A stretch of 64,000 nucleotides of DNA from Flavobacteriales bacterium UBA958 (lineage in GTDB: Bacteria; Bacteroidota; Bacteroidia; Flavobacteriales_D; Crocinitomicaceae). Made by a program: the position numbers and the translations under genes. Of the stretch, positions 9,699-17,520 are shown in pieces (position 1 is the first letter of the stretch; each line of letters opens with the position of its first letter). The DNA lies in assembly GCA_002293045.1 (NCBI GenBank), contig DBCM01000014.1:1-64000 (forward strand), in the 5' to 3' direction. The notes below the pieces were generated by a model. That model did not search any database and was not told where the DNA came from. It saw nothing but the letters and a program-made list of their open reading frames with translations.

Positions 9699-11179
9699 TG
9701 AGCGCTCCCCTAACAAAGTTATTAGGTCAAACCGCAATGTATGGCCTGCCGAGTATTGTTGGGAGGTTGTTGAATTATTTATTGGTTCCACTGTATACGG
9801 CTATTTTTGCAAACCCAGCCGACTATGGAGTGCTTTCTGATTTATACGCCTATGTTGCGTTTTTAATCGTATTGCTGCCTTTAGGCATGGAAACGGCATA
9901 TTTTCGATTTATACAACAACACGAGGATCCGGATCGGGTGTTCAATAGCAGTTTTATTCCCGTTGTTTTCGTTAATGCCGCATTTTTTCTCATCCTGTAT
10001 ACGACCAATCCTTGGATTGCAAAATGGATGCTTTACCGGGAGCACACCGAATATATTATTCTTATTGGTAGTATTGTTTGTATCGATGCAATTGCATCCC
10101 TTCCTTTGGCAAAATTACGTGCTGAAAACCGGGCTAAGCGCTTTGTGATTATTCAAACATCATCGATTCTACTGAATATTCTACTGAATCTAATCTTTCT
10201 ATTAGCATACTTCAATCCAAGTCGACCCGAAGAAGGAATCCTGTTTATTTTAATTGCAAATTTATTGGCCTCGGGCCTAAAGCTCGTCCTGGTTTATGAT
10301 ATTATTTCACGGGTAAAATTAATGCTTGATTGGGTGCTCATTAAACAAATGTTGCTGTATTCTTGGCCCCTAGTTATTGCGGGCTTTGCCGGGATTATCA
10401 ATGAAACGCTTGATCGCGTATTATTAAAACAAATTCTGTATAACCCTGACATTCCAAATTCCCTTGAACAGGCAACCGCTCAAGTTGGTATCTATAGTGC
10501 ATGCTATAAATTAGCTATGCTTGTAACTATTTTTCTACAAGCTTATCGCTATGCCGCCGAACCCTTTTTCTTTGCTCAGCTCAAAAATCAGGATAGAAAT
10601 GTAGTGTTCGTTCGAACAATGAATGTTTTTATTGCCCTCGTATGTCTTGCTTTTTTGTTTGTTTCAATAAACCTTGGAGTTTTTAAATTCTTCATTCGTA
10701 AAGAGGCGTATTATGTTGGACTGAGCGTTGTTCCCATTTTACTGCTCGCCAATGTTTGTTTGGGAATTTATTATAATCAAAGTGTCTGGTATAAACTTTC
10801 TAATCAGACCAAGTTTGGTGCCTACATTGCACTCATCGGAGCTGGTATTACGATTTTGGTTAATGTGCTTTTTATCCCTATGTATGGGTATATGGCAAGT
10901 GCTTGGGCTACGTTATTGGCGTACATGGCACAAATGATCATCTCGTTTTATTTGGGTAAAAAATACTATCCAATTCCATATGACGTGCGTAAATTTTACG
11001 TGTACATAGGTGGCGCAATTGGGATCTATTGTCTTTTTAGCTTGCTTAGAATGTGGATGAATGTACCCTTAAAAGGATTCAACGGATTGCTTTTACTGCT
11101 TGGAAATTTAATGATTCTGGGATTTATTTACATGGTTTACCGAAACGAGCGGGCATTATTTCGCGTTAAGAAACCTTAA
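9698..11179 (+). CDS. Polysaccharide flippase (Wzx/MOP family)
   Basis: This 493-residue protein has about 14 hydrophobic segments and the N-terminal pattern GLPSIVGRLLNYLLVPLYT typical of oligosaccharide flippases that move undecaprenyl-linked sugars across the inner membrane. Coupled to the hydratase only by a TAATG overlap, which probably reflects shared transcription and not shared function. Glycan-type genes recur at 14377-19249. Its last 14 bases overlap the 3' end of the convergent arsC-like gene. Substrate cannot be told from sequence. Confidence 0.85.
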   Translation: MSAPLTKLLGQTAMYGLPSIVGRLLNYLLVPLYTAIFANPADYGVLSDLYAYVAFLIVLLPLGMETAYFRFIQQHEDPDRVFNSSFIPVVFVNAAFFLILYTTNPWIAKWMLYREHTEYIILIGSIVCIDAIASLPLAKLRAENRAKRFVIIQTSSILLNILLNLIFLLAYFNPSRPEEGILFILIANLLASGLKLVLVYDIISRVKLMLDWVLIKQMLLYSWPLVIAGFAGIINETLDRVLLKQILYNPDIPNSLEQATAQVGIYSACYKLAMLVTIFLQAYRYAAEPFFFAQLKNQDRNVVFVRTMNVFIALVCLAFLFVSINLGVFKFFIRKEAYYVGLSVVPILLLANVCLGIYYNQSVWYKLSNQTKFGAYIALIGAGITILVNVLFIPMYGYMASAWATLLAYMAQMIISFYLGKKYYPIPYDVRKFYVYIGGAIGIYCLFSLLRMWMNVPLKGFNGLLLLLGNLMILGFIYMVYRNERALFRVKKP

Positions 11180-11516
11180 AACGATCTTGTATCTGTGCTA
11201 CTGCGCTTCGATCGTTACCCACCGAGTAAAATCCATCATAAATAATTACCGGACGCCTTAAAAACGTATAATCAGAAAGCAATAAGGCCTTGTAATCTTC
11301 ATCGCATGTAATGCTTGATTTTACATCCGCATAACGCCTTGCTTTTTTTGAAAACACGGCTTCATACGACCCATATTGTGTTTTTAACTCTTCCAATACC
11401 TCGGCGGGAATCGGATGCTGCTTAATGTCAACAATAACAATGTCTTCAGGCCAAGTAACCGAATCAAGGATTCGCTTACAGGTTGAACAGGTACTTAATT
11501 GGTAAACGCGCTTCAC
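11166..11516 (-). CDS. ArsC/Spx-family thioredoxin-fold protein
   Basis: Read from GTG 11516 it has 116 residues and opens with a CSTC redox motif (Cys 10, Cys 13), then ends with FLRRPVII, the Arg-Pro strand of ArsC-like reductases. I prefer the GTG start because it overlaps the upstream stop as GTGA, the usual coupling arrangement; a TTG two codons earlier (11522) is the other option. Family members include arsenate reductases, Spx regulators and YffB-like proteins of unknown role. Paired with a bacilliredoxin, a thiol-redox job is likely, but the substrate is unknown. Confidence 0.75.
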   Translation of the reverse strand: MKRVYQLSTCSTCKRILDSVTWPEDIVIVDIKQHPIPAEVLEELKTQYGSYEAVFSKKARRYADVKSSITCDEDYKALLLSDYTFLRRPVIIYDGFYSVGNDRSAVAQIQDRFKVS

Positions 11517-11929
11517 TTGCAATATTCATCATACGCCGCCTTTAGATTTTCTGAAATCATATCGGCCGTTGCACCTTCAATGTGATGACGCTCTAAAAAA
11601 TGTACTAATGCACCATTATGAAACACCGCAATTGCAGGAGAAGATGGGGGATAAGGTAAAAAATACTTTCGTGCTTGGTTTGTTGCCTCCGTATCAAATC
11701 CAGCAAATACTGTAAACAATTCATTCGGGACAATGCTGTGTTCCAGGGACTTTTTTACCCCGGGACGCATATTTCCTGCGGCACATCCACAAACAGAATT
11801 TACGACCATAAGCATCGTTCCTGTTGAATTCGAAACGGCCTGATCAACCGCTTCAGCAGTAGTTAATTCATTAAACCCAACATTCGTTAGGTCGTTTTTC
11901 ATGGGTTGTACTATTTCTATTGGATACAT
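11513..11929 (-). CDS. Bacilliredoxin BrxA/BrxB family protein
   Basis: This 138-residue protein carries the diagnostic CGC motif (Cys 47-Gly-Cys 49) in NSVCGCAAGNMRPG, plus the C-terminal thioredoxin-like half with FLERHHIEG. In Firmicutes, bacilliredoxins remove bacillithiol from mixed disulfides; many Bacteroidota also make bacillithiol, but no biosynthesis gene is visible here. It forms a two-gene unit with the ArsC-like protein. A perfect -7 box TATCTTTG lies upstream (11947-11954). Confidence 0.87.
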   Translation of the reverse strand: MYPIEIVQPMKNDLTNVGFNELTTAEAVDQAVSNSTGTMLMVVNSVCGCAAGNMRPGVKKSLEHSIVPNELFTVFAGFDTEATNQARKYFLPYPPSSPAIAVFHNGALVHFLERHHIEGATADMISENLKAAYDEYCK

Positions 11930-11946
11930 GATTGATGTTTTTTTGA

Positions 11947-11954
11947 CAAAGATA
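11947..11954 (-). promoter_or_regulatory. Putative -7 promoter box for the bacilliredoxin operon
   Basis: On the minus strand this reads TATCTTTG, an exact match to the Bacteroidota TAnnTTTG box, 17 bases before the ATG at 11929. I could not find a convincing -33 TTG at the usual distance. Confidence 0.45.
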
Positions 11955-11980
11955 CTTAGTATTTTGATAAGAGTAGAATA

Positions 11981-14314
11981 CTATTTAATGACAACCACCT
12001 TGCCTACTTTTCGAGAAGTTCCTTCATTGGTTGCGGTCCAGATTAAATAAACGCCGCTTTCCACGTTTGATCCATCGACGCGCTTCCCGTCCCAGGTTGC
12101 GGTTCCACCGTTAGAGGTGGTCTTGAAAATTAAGTTTCCGGCTACATCTGTCACTTTAACATCGGAATCATAACGTATGCCTTGAATGGTAATTAACCCT
12201 TCGTACCCGGGTCTTACTGGGTTGGGAAACACCTTCGTTGACGAATAATCTGCGTCGTCTTGCGAGGCGTCAGAACGATACGAAATTAATCCCATATCGG
12301 TAATAATGAACAACTCGCCCGTTTCCTGATTCATTTTAAGGTCGTAAATGTTATTGGAAATCAACTCAGAATTCTCCTTGGTAAATTGCTGTATTATTTC
12401 TGAACCATCCGATGATAACAATACCAATCCCGCGCCGTTTGTCGCCATCCATTTTCGATTTCCTCCATCCACTTCAATGTCTGTAATGTGCGTTGATCCC
12501 AGTACATATTCTACATTTCCTTCAAAGCGAACTTTGATGCGTTGGGCATTATAGTCTCCTGGATTTGCGGTAAAAGACCTCGTTGTGCTGTATAACACCG
12601 CGAATCCCGCATCCGTGCCAATCCATAGTTCTCCGTCTAAATCTACCGCTAAGGCGGTCACATTGTCGGAAGGGAGGGCTCCGCTGTAATCTCCACTGGT
12701 TAGATTGATATACAAATCATCCCCGGTATTGTCAATGGTTTCGGCATGCATATATCCAAACAACCCATTGGTCTCCGTTGCAAACCAAAGGTTTTGGTCT
12801 TTATCAATCACCATTCGGGTGGTATACTTATTTCGGGCAGCAGCACCGCAGTCAAAGGCTTGCCAAGTGTTGTCTGTTCGTTTAACCACCAGCGGACGGT
12901 CGGACCAACCATTCAACACCCAAAGGTTGCCTCTGGTATCATAGCACACATCGGAGGCTAAGCTCCATCCGTTTCCGGCTAAACTTAATTGAATCGGGCT
13001 GTTTGTTTGATCATATACCGTACATGAATTATCCGTCGTATTGATAATGGAAAGGGGGAAGGCAGAATATGTAGATACCGCAACCTCCTCTGGTTTTTTA
13101 GGATTTACCGCAATGTCAATGAAATCATGAATGTCTATTCCTTGCCATTGGGATAAGGTGGTATTGTCGTTATACGACCAATTTTCGTCTTGAAATAAAT
13201 AATAGCCATGGCGCAAAAACCCTGGACTTTTGAATTCGAGTCGACCGCTGGCAATTGCCAACTTACCCTTATTCCAATCCATTGCGAAAAAATCATTCCT
13301 CGGTGGTCCTGGATAACTTACCTTTTCGAAGGAGTACCCTCCAATGATTCGGATCGGACCTGTGAATTCATCTGCAATCCATTTTTCTCCATTTTCAAGC
13401 ACGACCATTTGATTTGGACGGAAAAATATCCCCAAATAAAACGCTAAAGCAGATTCCACCAATAATCCCCCGCTATCATAGGTCAATAAGGCGCCGTCTG
13501 CCAACACATCTAATTGATTCCGGTGTTGCGTAAGATTGATAATTTCTAACCCCACCGAATAATAGTCAAAATACACGTACTCTGTCGGGAGTAATTTTAA
13601 AAGGGTATCATTGCCGTAGGCAGCAGATTTTTGTAGCACAAACACATCCTCATTCACCTTTTCAATGGCTGCATATGAAGCATTAACAACGGGAGGGACT
13701 CTAGGGTCTATATTCCACCCTTGAACAGAAGGCAACAGTACATTTCCAATGCTTCCTGTGAGCAGTTTGGTTGGGCTGAGCGCTAAAATCTGTTGATCTT
13801 TTACCGTTAAATCAACAATGGCCTCCATTCCATTGGTTGGGTAATAGGTATCCTTTATTTCATTTTTCAATGGATTTACCAATACTACTCCAAAATCTGT
13901 AGCCACATATATGGTGTTTCCGTAGCGATAAAAACGATTGATTGTTTTACTACCAGAAATCGATGCTAACTTGATGGCGGGGATGTTAATCACTCGATCC
14001 CCTGAAAGCTTATCAATATTTCCGTTTTTGTAGCCAATGTATAGTTCATGATCTATGCTGTCGTAATATACACTGGAAAGCAGAATATCCGAAAGTCCGT
14101 TCATTTTATTCAGAAGCGTTTTTTCCTTCGAGTCAAGGTGATACTTCATCAAGCCATTTTCATAGGCAGTATAAACAAAATCGTCATCTTTAGCGATGTC
14201 TATTGCCCTCATTGTGGCCGTGTGTAAACGCCACATACCCGTTTCAATTTGTGCGGACACACAAAAAGAACCAAACAGCAGTGCGTAAAACAAAAAGAGC
14301 CTAATCATGGGCAT
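11981..14314 (-). CDS. porZ: T9SS protein PorZ (two-propeller, type A sorting domain)
   Basis: About 777 residues from ATG 14314. After a signal peptide (IRLFLFYALLFGSFCVSAQ) it shows the PorZ N-terminal pattern: MWRLHTATMRAIDIA, NGLSD, a LYIGYKNGNIDKL strand, and INRFYRYGNTIYVATDFGV. Repeated propeller blades such as LWIGTDAGFAVL and KWMATNGAGLVLL continue to about residue 690. The end carries a type A T9SS domain (VFPNPVRPGYEG ... VVVIK). In Porphyromonas PorZ sits on the cell surface with the PorU sortase and presents anionic LPS for cargo attachment. An upstream ATG (14344) is unlikely because it would contain the -7 box; ATG 14308 is also possible. Gene assignment is from remembered similarity. 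Confidence 0.82.
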   Translation of the reverse strand: MPMIRLFLFYALLFGSFCVSAQIETGMWRLHTATMRAIDIAKDDDFVYTAYENGLMKYHLDSKEKTLLNKMNGLSDILLSSVYYDSIDHELYIGYKNGNIDKLSGDRVINIPAIKLASISGSKTINRFYRYGNTIYVATDFGVVLVNPLKNEIKDTYYPTNGMEAIVDLTVKDQQILALSPTKLLTGSIGNVLLPSVQGWNIDPRVPPVVNASYAAIEKVNEDVFVLQKSAAYGNDTLLKLLPTEYVYFDYYSVGLEIINLTQHRNQLDVLADGALLTYDSGGLLVESALAFYLGIFFRPNQMVVLENGEKWIADEFTGPIRIIGGYSFEKVSYPGPPRNDFFAMDWNKGKLAIASGRLEFKSPGFLRHGYYLFQDENWSYNDNTTLSQWQGIDIHDFIDIAVNPKKPEEVAVSTYSAFPLSIINTTDNSCTVYDQTNSPIQLSLAGNGWSLASDVCYDTRGNLWVLNGWSDRPLVVKRTDNTWQAFDCGAAARNKYTTRMVIDKDQNLWFATETNGLFGYMHAETIDNTGDDLYINLTSGDYSGALPSDNVTALAVDLDGELWIGTDAGFAVLYSTTRSFTANPGDYNAQRIKVRFEGNVEYVLGSTHITDIEVDGGNRKWMATNGAGLVLLSSDGSEIIQQFTKENSELISNNIYDLKMNQETGELFIITDMGLISYRSDASQDDADYSSTKVFPNPVRPGYEGLITIQGIRYDSDVKVTDVAGNLIFKTTSNGGTATWDGKRVDGSNVESGVYLIWTATNEGTSRKVGKVVVIK

Positions 14315-14329
14315 GCAACGTATTTTAAA

Positions 14330-14337
14330 CAAATTTA
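14330..14337 (-). promoter_or_regulatory. Putative -7 promoter box for porZ
   Basis: Minus strand reads TAAATTTG, an exact TAnnTTTG match, 15 bases before ATG 14314. It lies inside the reading frame that would start at 14344, which argues for the later start. No clear -33 element was found. Confidence 0.4.
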
Positions 14338-14376
14338 TTCCCATTTAATTAAATTCCTCGTTCTTTTAACATTATT

Positions 14377-16050
14377 ATGATTCAAATTCCTTTTAATTTC
14401 GAGCCATATATGAATCGATCCCATCAACCGCTATACGCAATTAGTGTTTTTTTGTTTCTTTTACCAAGCATCGTCCTGGTATTAACGCATGCCGCTTGGT
14501 TTTTGGGAATAGAACTTAGTGGTTGGATTTTTATAATCAGTTTAGCAATAAGTGCCGGCATTATTGTTCTTTTTGAAAAACAAGCCCTATGGGCTAATAT
14601 CACAGGCTTGTCGGTTGCCTTGATTCTTGTGTGGGGCAGCATCTATATTTCCGGTTTATTCTTCGACTGCTCATTCGATGGACAATGGTATCATCAAGAT
14701 GCCGTCATATTAATGTCTGAAGGATGGAATCCCATTTGGGATAATTTAATTGCCGACGTGGATGTTTCTGGATTAAATGCGAACTACGTAAATCATTATC
14801 CAAAGGCTTCTTGGGCCATTCAAGCGGTCTTGTTCCGGCTTACTGGAAATATTGAATCAGGAAAGTCAATACAGTTTTTTTATTGGTTGTCCTTTATGGG
14901 TCTTCTAACACATTTTTTCAGAGCCCATTTATCGTTTTCTTGGATAAAAACAGTCCTTTTGGTCTTAGTTGTTTCAACAAGCACCGTCAGCCTTGGACAA
15001 GTACACAGCTTTTACGTAGACGGACTCTTGTATAGTTTGATTGGTATTTTCTGTCTTTTTTTAATAGACTTTATTTACTTCAAAAAGCCTAAGGGATGGC
15101 TTTTAATTGGTGCATTCCTCGTGTTAGTAAACATTAAGTTTACGGGCTTGGTTTACGGCGTGGTATTGATGTTTGGGGCGACTATCTGGGTGTTTGCTCA
15201 ACAAAGATCGCTGCTTAAAAAGAGCCTGGCTCGATTTTCCCTTGCCGTGGTCATTGGCGTTGGTATTATTGGGTATCCAACTTACGTACGAAACACCGTT
15301 TCTAAGGGGCATCCCTTATTTCCGATTATGGGTAAAAAGAATGAGGGGAAAATGATTGCTGAAGTTCAATACCCCCTCGATTTCTTTAAAAAAAATCGGT
15401 TTCAGAAATTTTTCGCAGCGCATGGGTCTATTCCGATATATACCGATCATGAACATGGGTCTGTGCGGAAACCGTTGTTTAATACCCGCTTGATTCAAGG
15501 TTCTATTCCATATTTTAAGAACCATCAACCCGTAACTATGAGTCCTTTCGGGCCTTTCGAAGGGGAACTGTGGGTGTTATTTATCCCGATATTGCTCTTG
15601 TTTTTTATTCGTAAACAACCCCTGGAACTATACGTTTTGTTGGGGGTTCTTTTAGGTTCTTTATTGATACAACCCGAGTTTTGGAATTTGCGATATGCTC
15701 CTCAGTTGCTGCTTTTACTCGCTGTCTTTGTAGCTGCCTCCATGAAACACAAAAGCAGTTGGGTGAGCAGTTACGCTTTGTTTTTTTCCTTTTTATTTAT
15801 AATTAATTCCGTTCTTGCTGTTGGTCAAAATTGGCGCTGGGTTTTTGAAAACAACCGGGAATTAAGAAAGCAATTGGAACCAATGCAAAATTCTTCCGTT
15901 AAGGTACAAGCGGGGTGGATGAAGTCGTTTGAGTTGAAGCTAAAAACGAACCACATTACTCCAATCTATACCCTTGACACAAATGCCGTATATGAACCGT
16001 TTTTGGGAGATGCGTTTAGTGGATGGAAATATATGAAAGAAAACAAATGA
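14377..16050 (+). CDS. Polytopic membrane protein, GT-C glycosyltransferase-like
   Basis: This protein of 557 residues (546 if it starts at ATG 14410, just before the first membrane segment) has about 10-12 hydrophobic segments with a first large outside loop containing the acidic FFDCSFDGQWYHQDAV stretch (about residues 92-107). That layout, many membrane spans with an Asp-bearing first periplasmic loop, resembles GT-C enzymes that use lipid-phosphate sugars. I do not recognise a precise family. It is divergent from porZ by about 60 bases and its stop overlaps the UbiA start as ATGA, so it belongs to the UbiA-HAD unit. Confidence 0.7.
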   Translation: MIQIPFNFEPYMNRSHQPLYAISVFLFLLPSIVLVLTHAAWFLGIELSGWIFIISLAISAGIIVLFEKQALWANITGLSVALILVWGSIYISGLFFDCSFDGQWYHQDAVILMSEGWNPIWDNLIADVDVSGLNANYVNHYPKASWAIQAVLFRLTGNIESGKSIQFFYWLSFMGLLTHFFRAHLSFSWIKTVLLVLVVSTSTVSLGQVHSFYVDGLLYSLIGIFCLFLIDFIYFKKPKGWLLIGAFLVLVNIKFTGLVYGVVLMFGATIWVFAQQRSLLKKSLARFSLAVVIGVGIIGYPTYVRNTVSKGHPLFPIMGKKNEGKMIAEVQYPLDFFKKNRFQKFFAAHGSIPIYTDHEHGSVRKPLFNTRLIQGSIPYFKNHQPVTMSPFGPFEGELWVLFIPILLLFFIRKQPLELYVLLGVLLGSLLIQPEFWNLRYAPQLLLLLAVFVAASMKHKSSWVSSYALFFSFLFIINSVLAVGQNWRWVFENNRELRKQLEPMQNSSVKVQAGWMKSFELKLKTNHITPIYTLDTNAVYEPFLGDAFSGWKYMKENK

Positions 16051-16925
16051 AAACAGTATTAGATTTACTTAGGGTTAAAAGTTGGATCAAAAATGGTTTT
16101 TTGTTTTTGCCTGCCATCTTTTCGCTTAAGCTTATGGAGCTTGGGTTTATGTCTTCCTTGTTGCTAGGCGTACTTGTGTTTTCGCTCGTAAGTTCCTTTG
16201 TTTATGTGACGAATGATATCAAAGATGCCGATAGAGATGCCCTACATCCTCGAAAAAAAAACCGTCCGATTGCTGCGGGAAAAATTTCTAAAAAACTTGC
16301 CTTAATGATTGGTTTTGGCATACTCCTTACCGCCTACTTAATTATGTTTATAGCGCGATTACCCATAGGGTTTTTAGCGATTGTTAGCACGTATCTACTC
16401 TTGAATATCCTTTATTCTCTTGGCCTGAAAACGCTTCCTTTATTAGAGCTTTTTATTGTAGCCATCAACTTTGTGCTTCGTGTGCTGGCGGGATGCGCGA
16501 TTATTCTAGTTTCTCCATCTCACTGGATTTTAGTGGTCACATTTTTCCTAGCCTTTCTCATGGTTGTGGTAAAAAGAAAAACGGAAATCATGCAATTAGA
16601 CGGGGATGCCATTAAACACCGGGCCGTATTATCGGCCTATAGCGTTGGTTTTTTAAATACCCTCACATACATTGCGGCTACCATAACGATTACCGCATAT
16701 TTGTTATACTCCATAGACCAAAATGTTGTGAAAGCCTTAGGTACAGATTGGTTAATGTACAGCTCCTTATTTGTGTTGATGGGGGTAATTCGTTTTATTC
16801 AAATTAGCGAAATGGGGTTGTATGAAGGAGAGGGTGACCCAACGACTTTATTATTTAAAGATCGATTTTTACAAGGAACCGTCTGCTGTTGGATTTTGTA
16901 CTTAATCGGGATCATCTATGTCTGA
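16047..16925 (+). CDS. UbiA-family prenyltransferase, decaprenyl-phosphate phosphoribosyltransferase-like
   Basis: Starting at ATG 16047 (ATGA overlap with the preceding stop) it has 292 residues and about 9 membrane segments. The first UbiA Asp-rich motif is NDIKDADRD (about 60-68) and is followed by HPRKKNRPIAAGKIS. The short RVKSWIKNGFLFLPAIFS N-terminus, KNRPIAAG and the VVVKRKTEI region resemble bacterial 5-phosphoribosyl-1-pyrophosphate:polyprenyl-phosphate transferases (Rv3806c type) more than MenA or UbiA. The product would be polyprenyl-phosphoryl-5-phosphoribose. The HAD phosphatase next door fits the following step. Substrate assignment is an inference. Confidence 0.75.
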   Translation: MKTVLDLLRVKSWIKNGFLFLPAIFSLKLMELGFMSSLLLGVLVFSLVSSFVYVTNDIKDADRDALHPRKKNRPIAAGKISKKLALMIGFGILLTAYLIMFIARLPIGFLAIVSTYLLLNILYSLGLKTLPLLELFIVAINFVLRVLAGCAIILVSPSHWILVVTFFLAFLMVVVKRKTEIMQLDGDAIKHRAVLSAYSVGFLNTLTYIAATITITAYLLYSIDQNVVKALGTDWLMYSSLFVLMGVIRFIQISEMGLYEGEGDPTTLLFKDRFLQGTVCCWILYLIGIIYV

Positions 16926-17520
16926 ACATTCCCAGAAGCTTGCGCTGTTTGATTTTGACGGAACCCTCTATAAATACGACAGTATTCTTTCTTTTTGTTT
17001 GTTCTACTATCAAAAAAAACCATGGCGAGTGTGGCGGGTAGTTATCCAAGTGTTTTCTTGGGTTTTTTGGAAGTTAGGCCTGGGTGATACCCGGGAATTT
17101 AAAGCCCGATTCATTTGTTTTATCGCTAAAGATTCTGCAGGAGAAATCGAACGTATAGCAACAGAATTTTGGAACAAGAGTTCTTCATTTACTCCAAAAC
17201 TGTTAACTGAATTACAAACCTGTCAGGCGAACAAGGTCCTTCCGGTAGTTGTTTCGGCTTCGCCGGATCTTTTTATTCTTCCTGCATGTCAAAACCTGGG
17301 GATTAAACACGTTATTGCAACCTCTTTGCACGTTACCGAAAAGGGGTATTCATTGGGGACAAACTGCAGGGGTGAGGAAAAAATAAAACGCCTGCGCGAT
17401 GTTTTTCCAACGCACACTATACAAGTTGCGTATTCAGACAACTCCGATGATTTTGCCTTATTGCAATTAGCAGAACACGGATATCTTGTTAAAAATGGTA
17501 CCCTTATTGCCGTTCATTGA
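16918..17520 (+). CDS. HAD-IB family phosphatase
   Basis: This 200-residue protein opens with the HAD motif FDFDGTLYKYDS (nucleophile Asp about residue 12), followed by the SASPDLFI motif II region, Lys in GEEKIKRLRD and the AYSDNSDDFALL motif IV. The helical cap is of the small SerB/HAD-IB type. It overlaps the UbiA gene by 8 bases. UbiA-like prenyltransferases and HAD phosphatases are often paired or fused, and a role in removing the 5-phosphate from lipid-linked phosphoribose is plausible but unproved. Its 3' end overlaps the convergent gene by 17 bases. Confidence 0.8.
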   Translation: MSEHSQKLALFDFDGTLYKYDSILSFCLFYYQKKPWRVWRVVIQVFSWVFWKLGLGDTREFKARFICFIAKDSAGEIERIATEFWNKSSSFTPKLLTELQTCQANKVLPVVVSASPDLFILPACQNLGIKHVIATSLHVTEKGYSLGTNCRGEEKIKRLRDVFPTHTIQVAYSDNSDDFALLQLAEHGYLVKNGTLIAVH

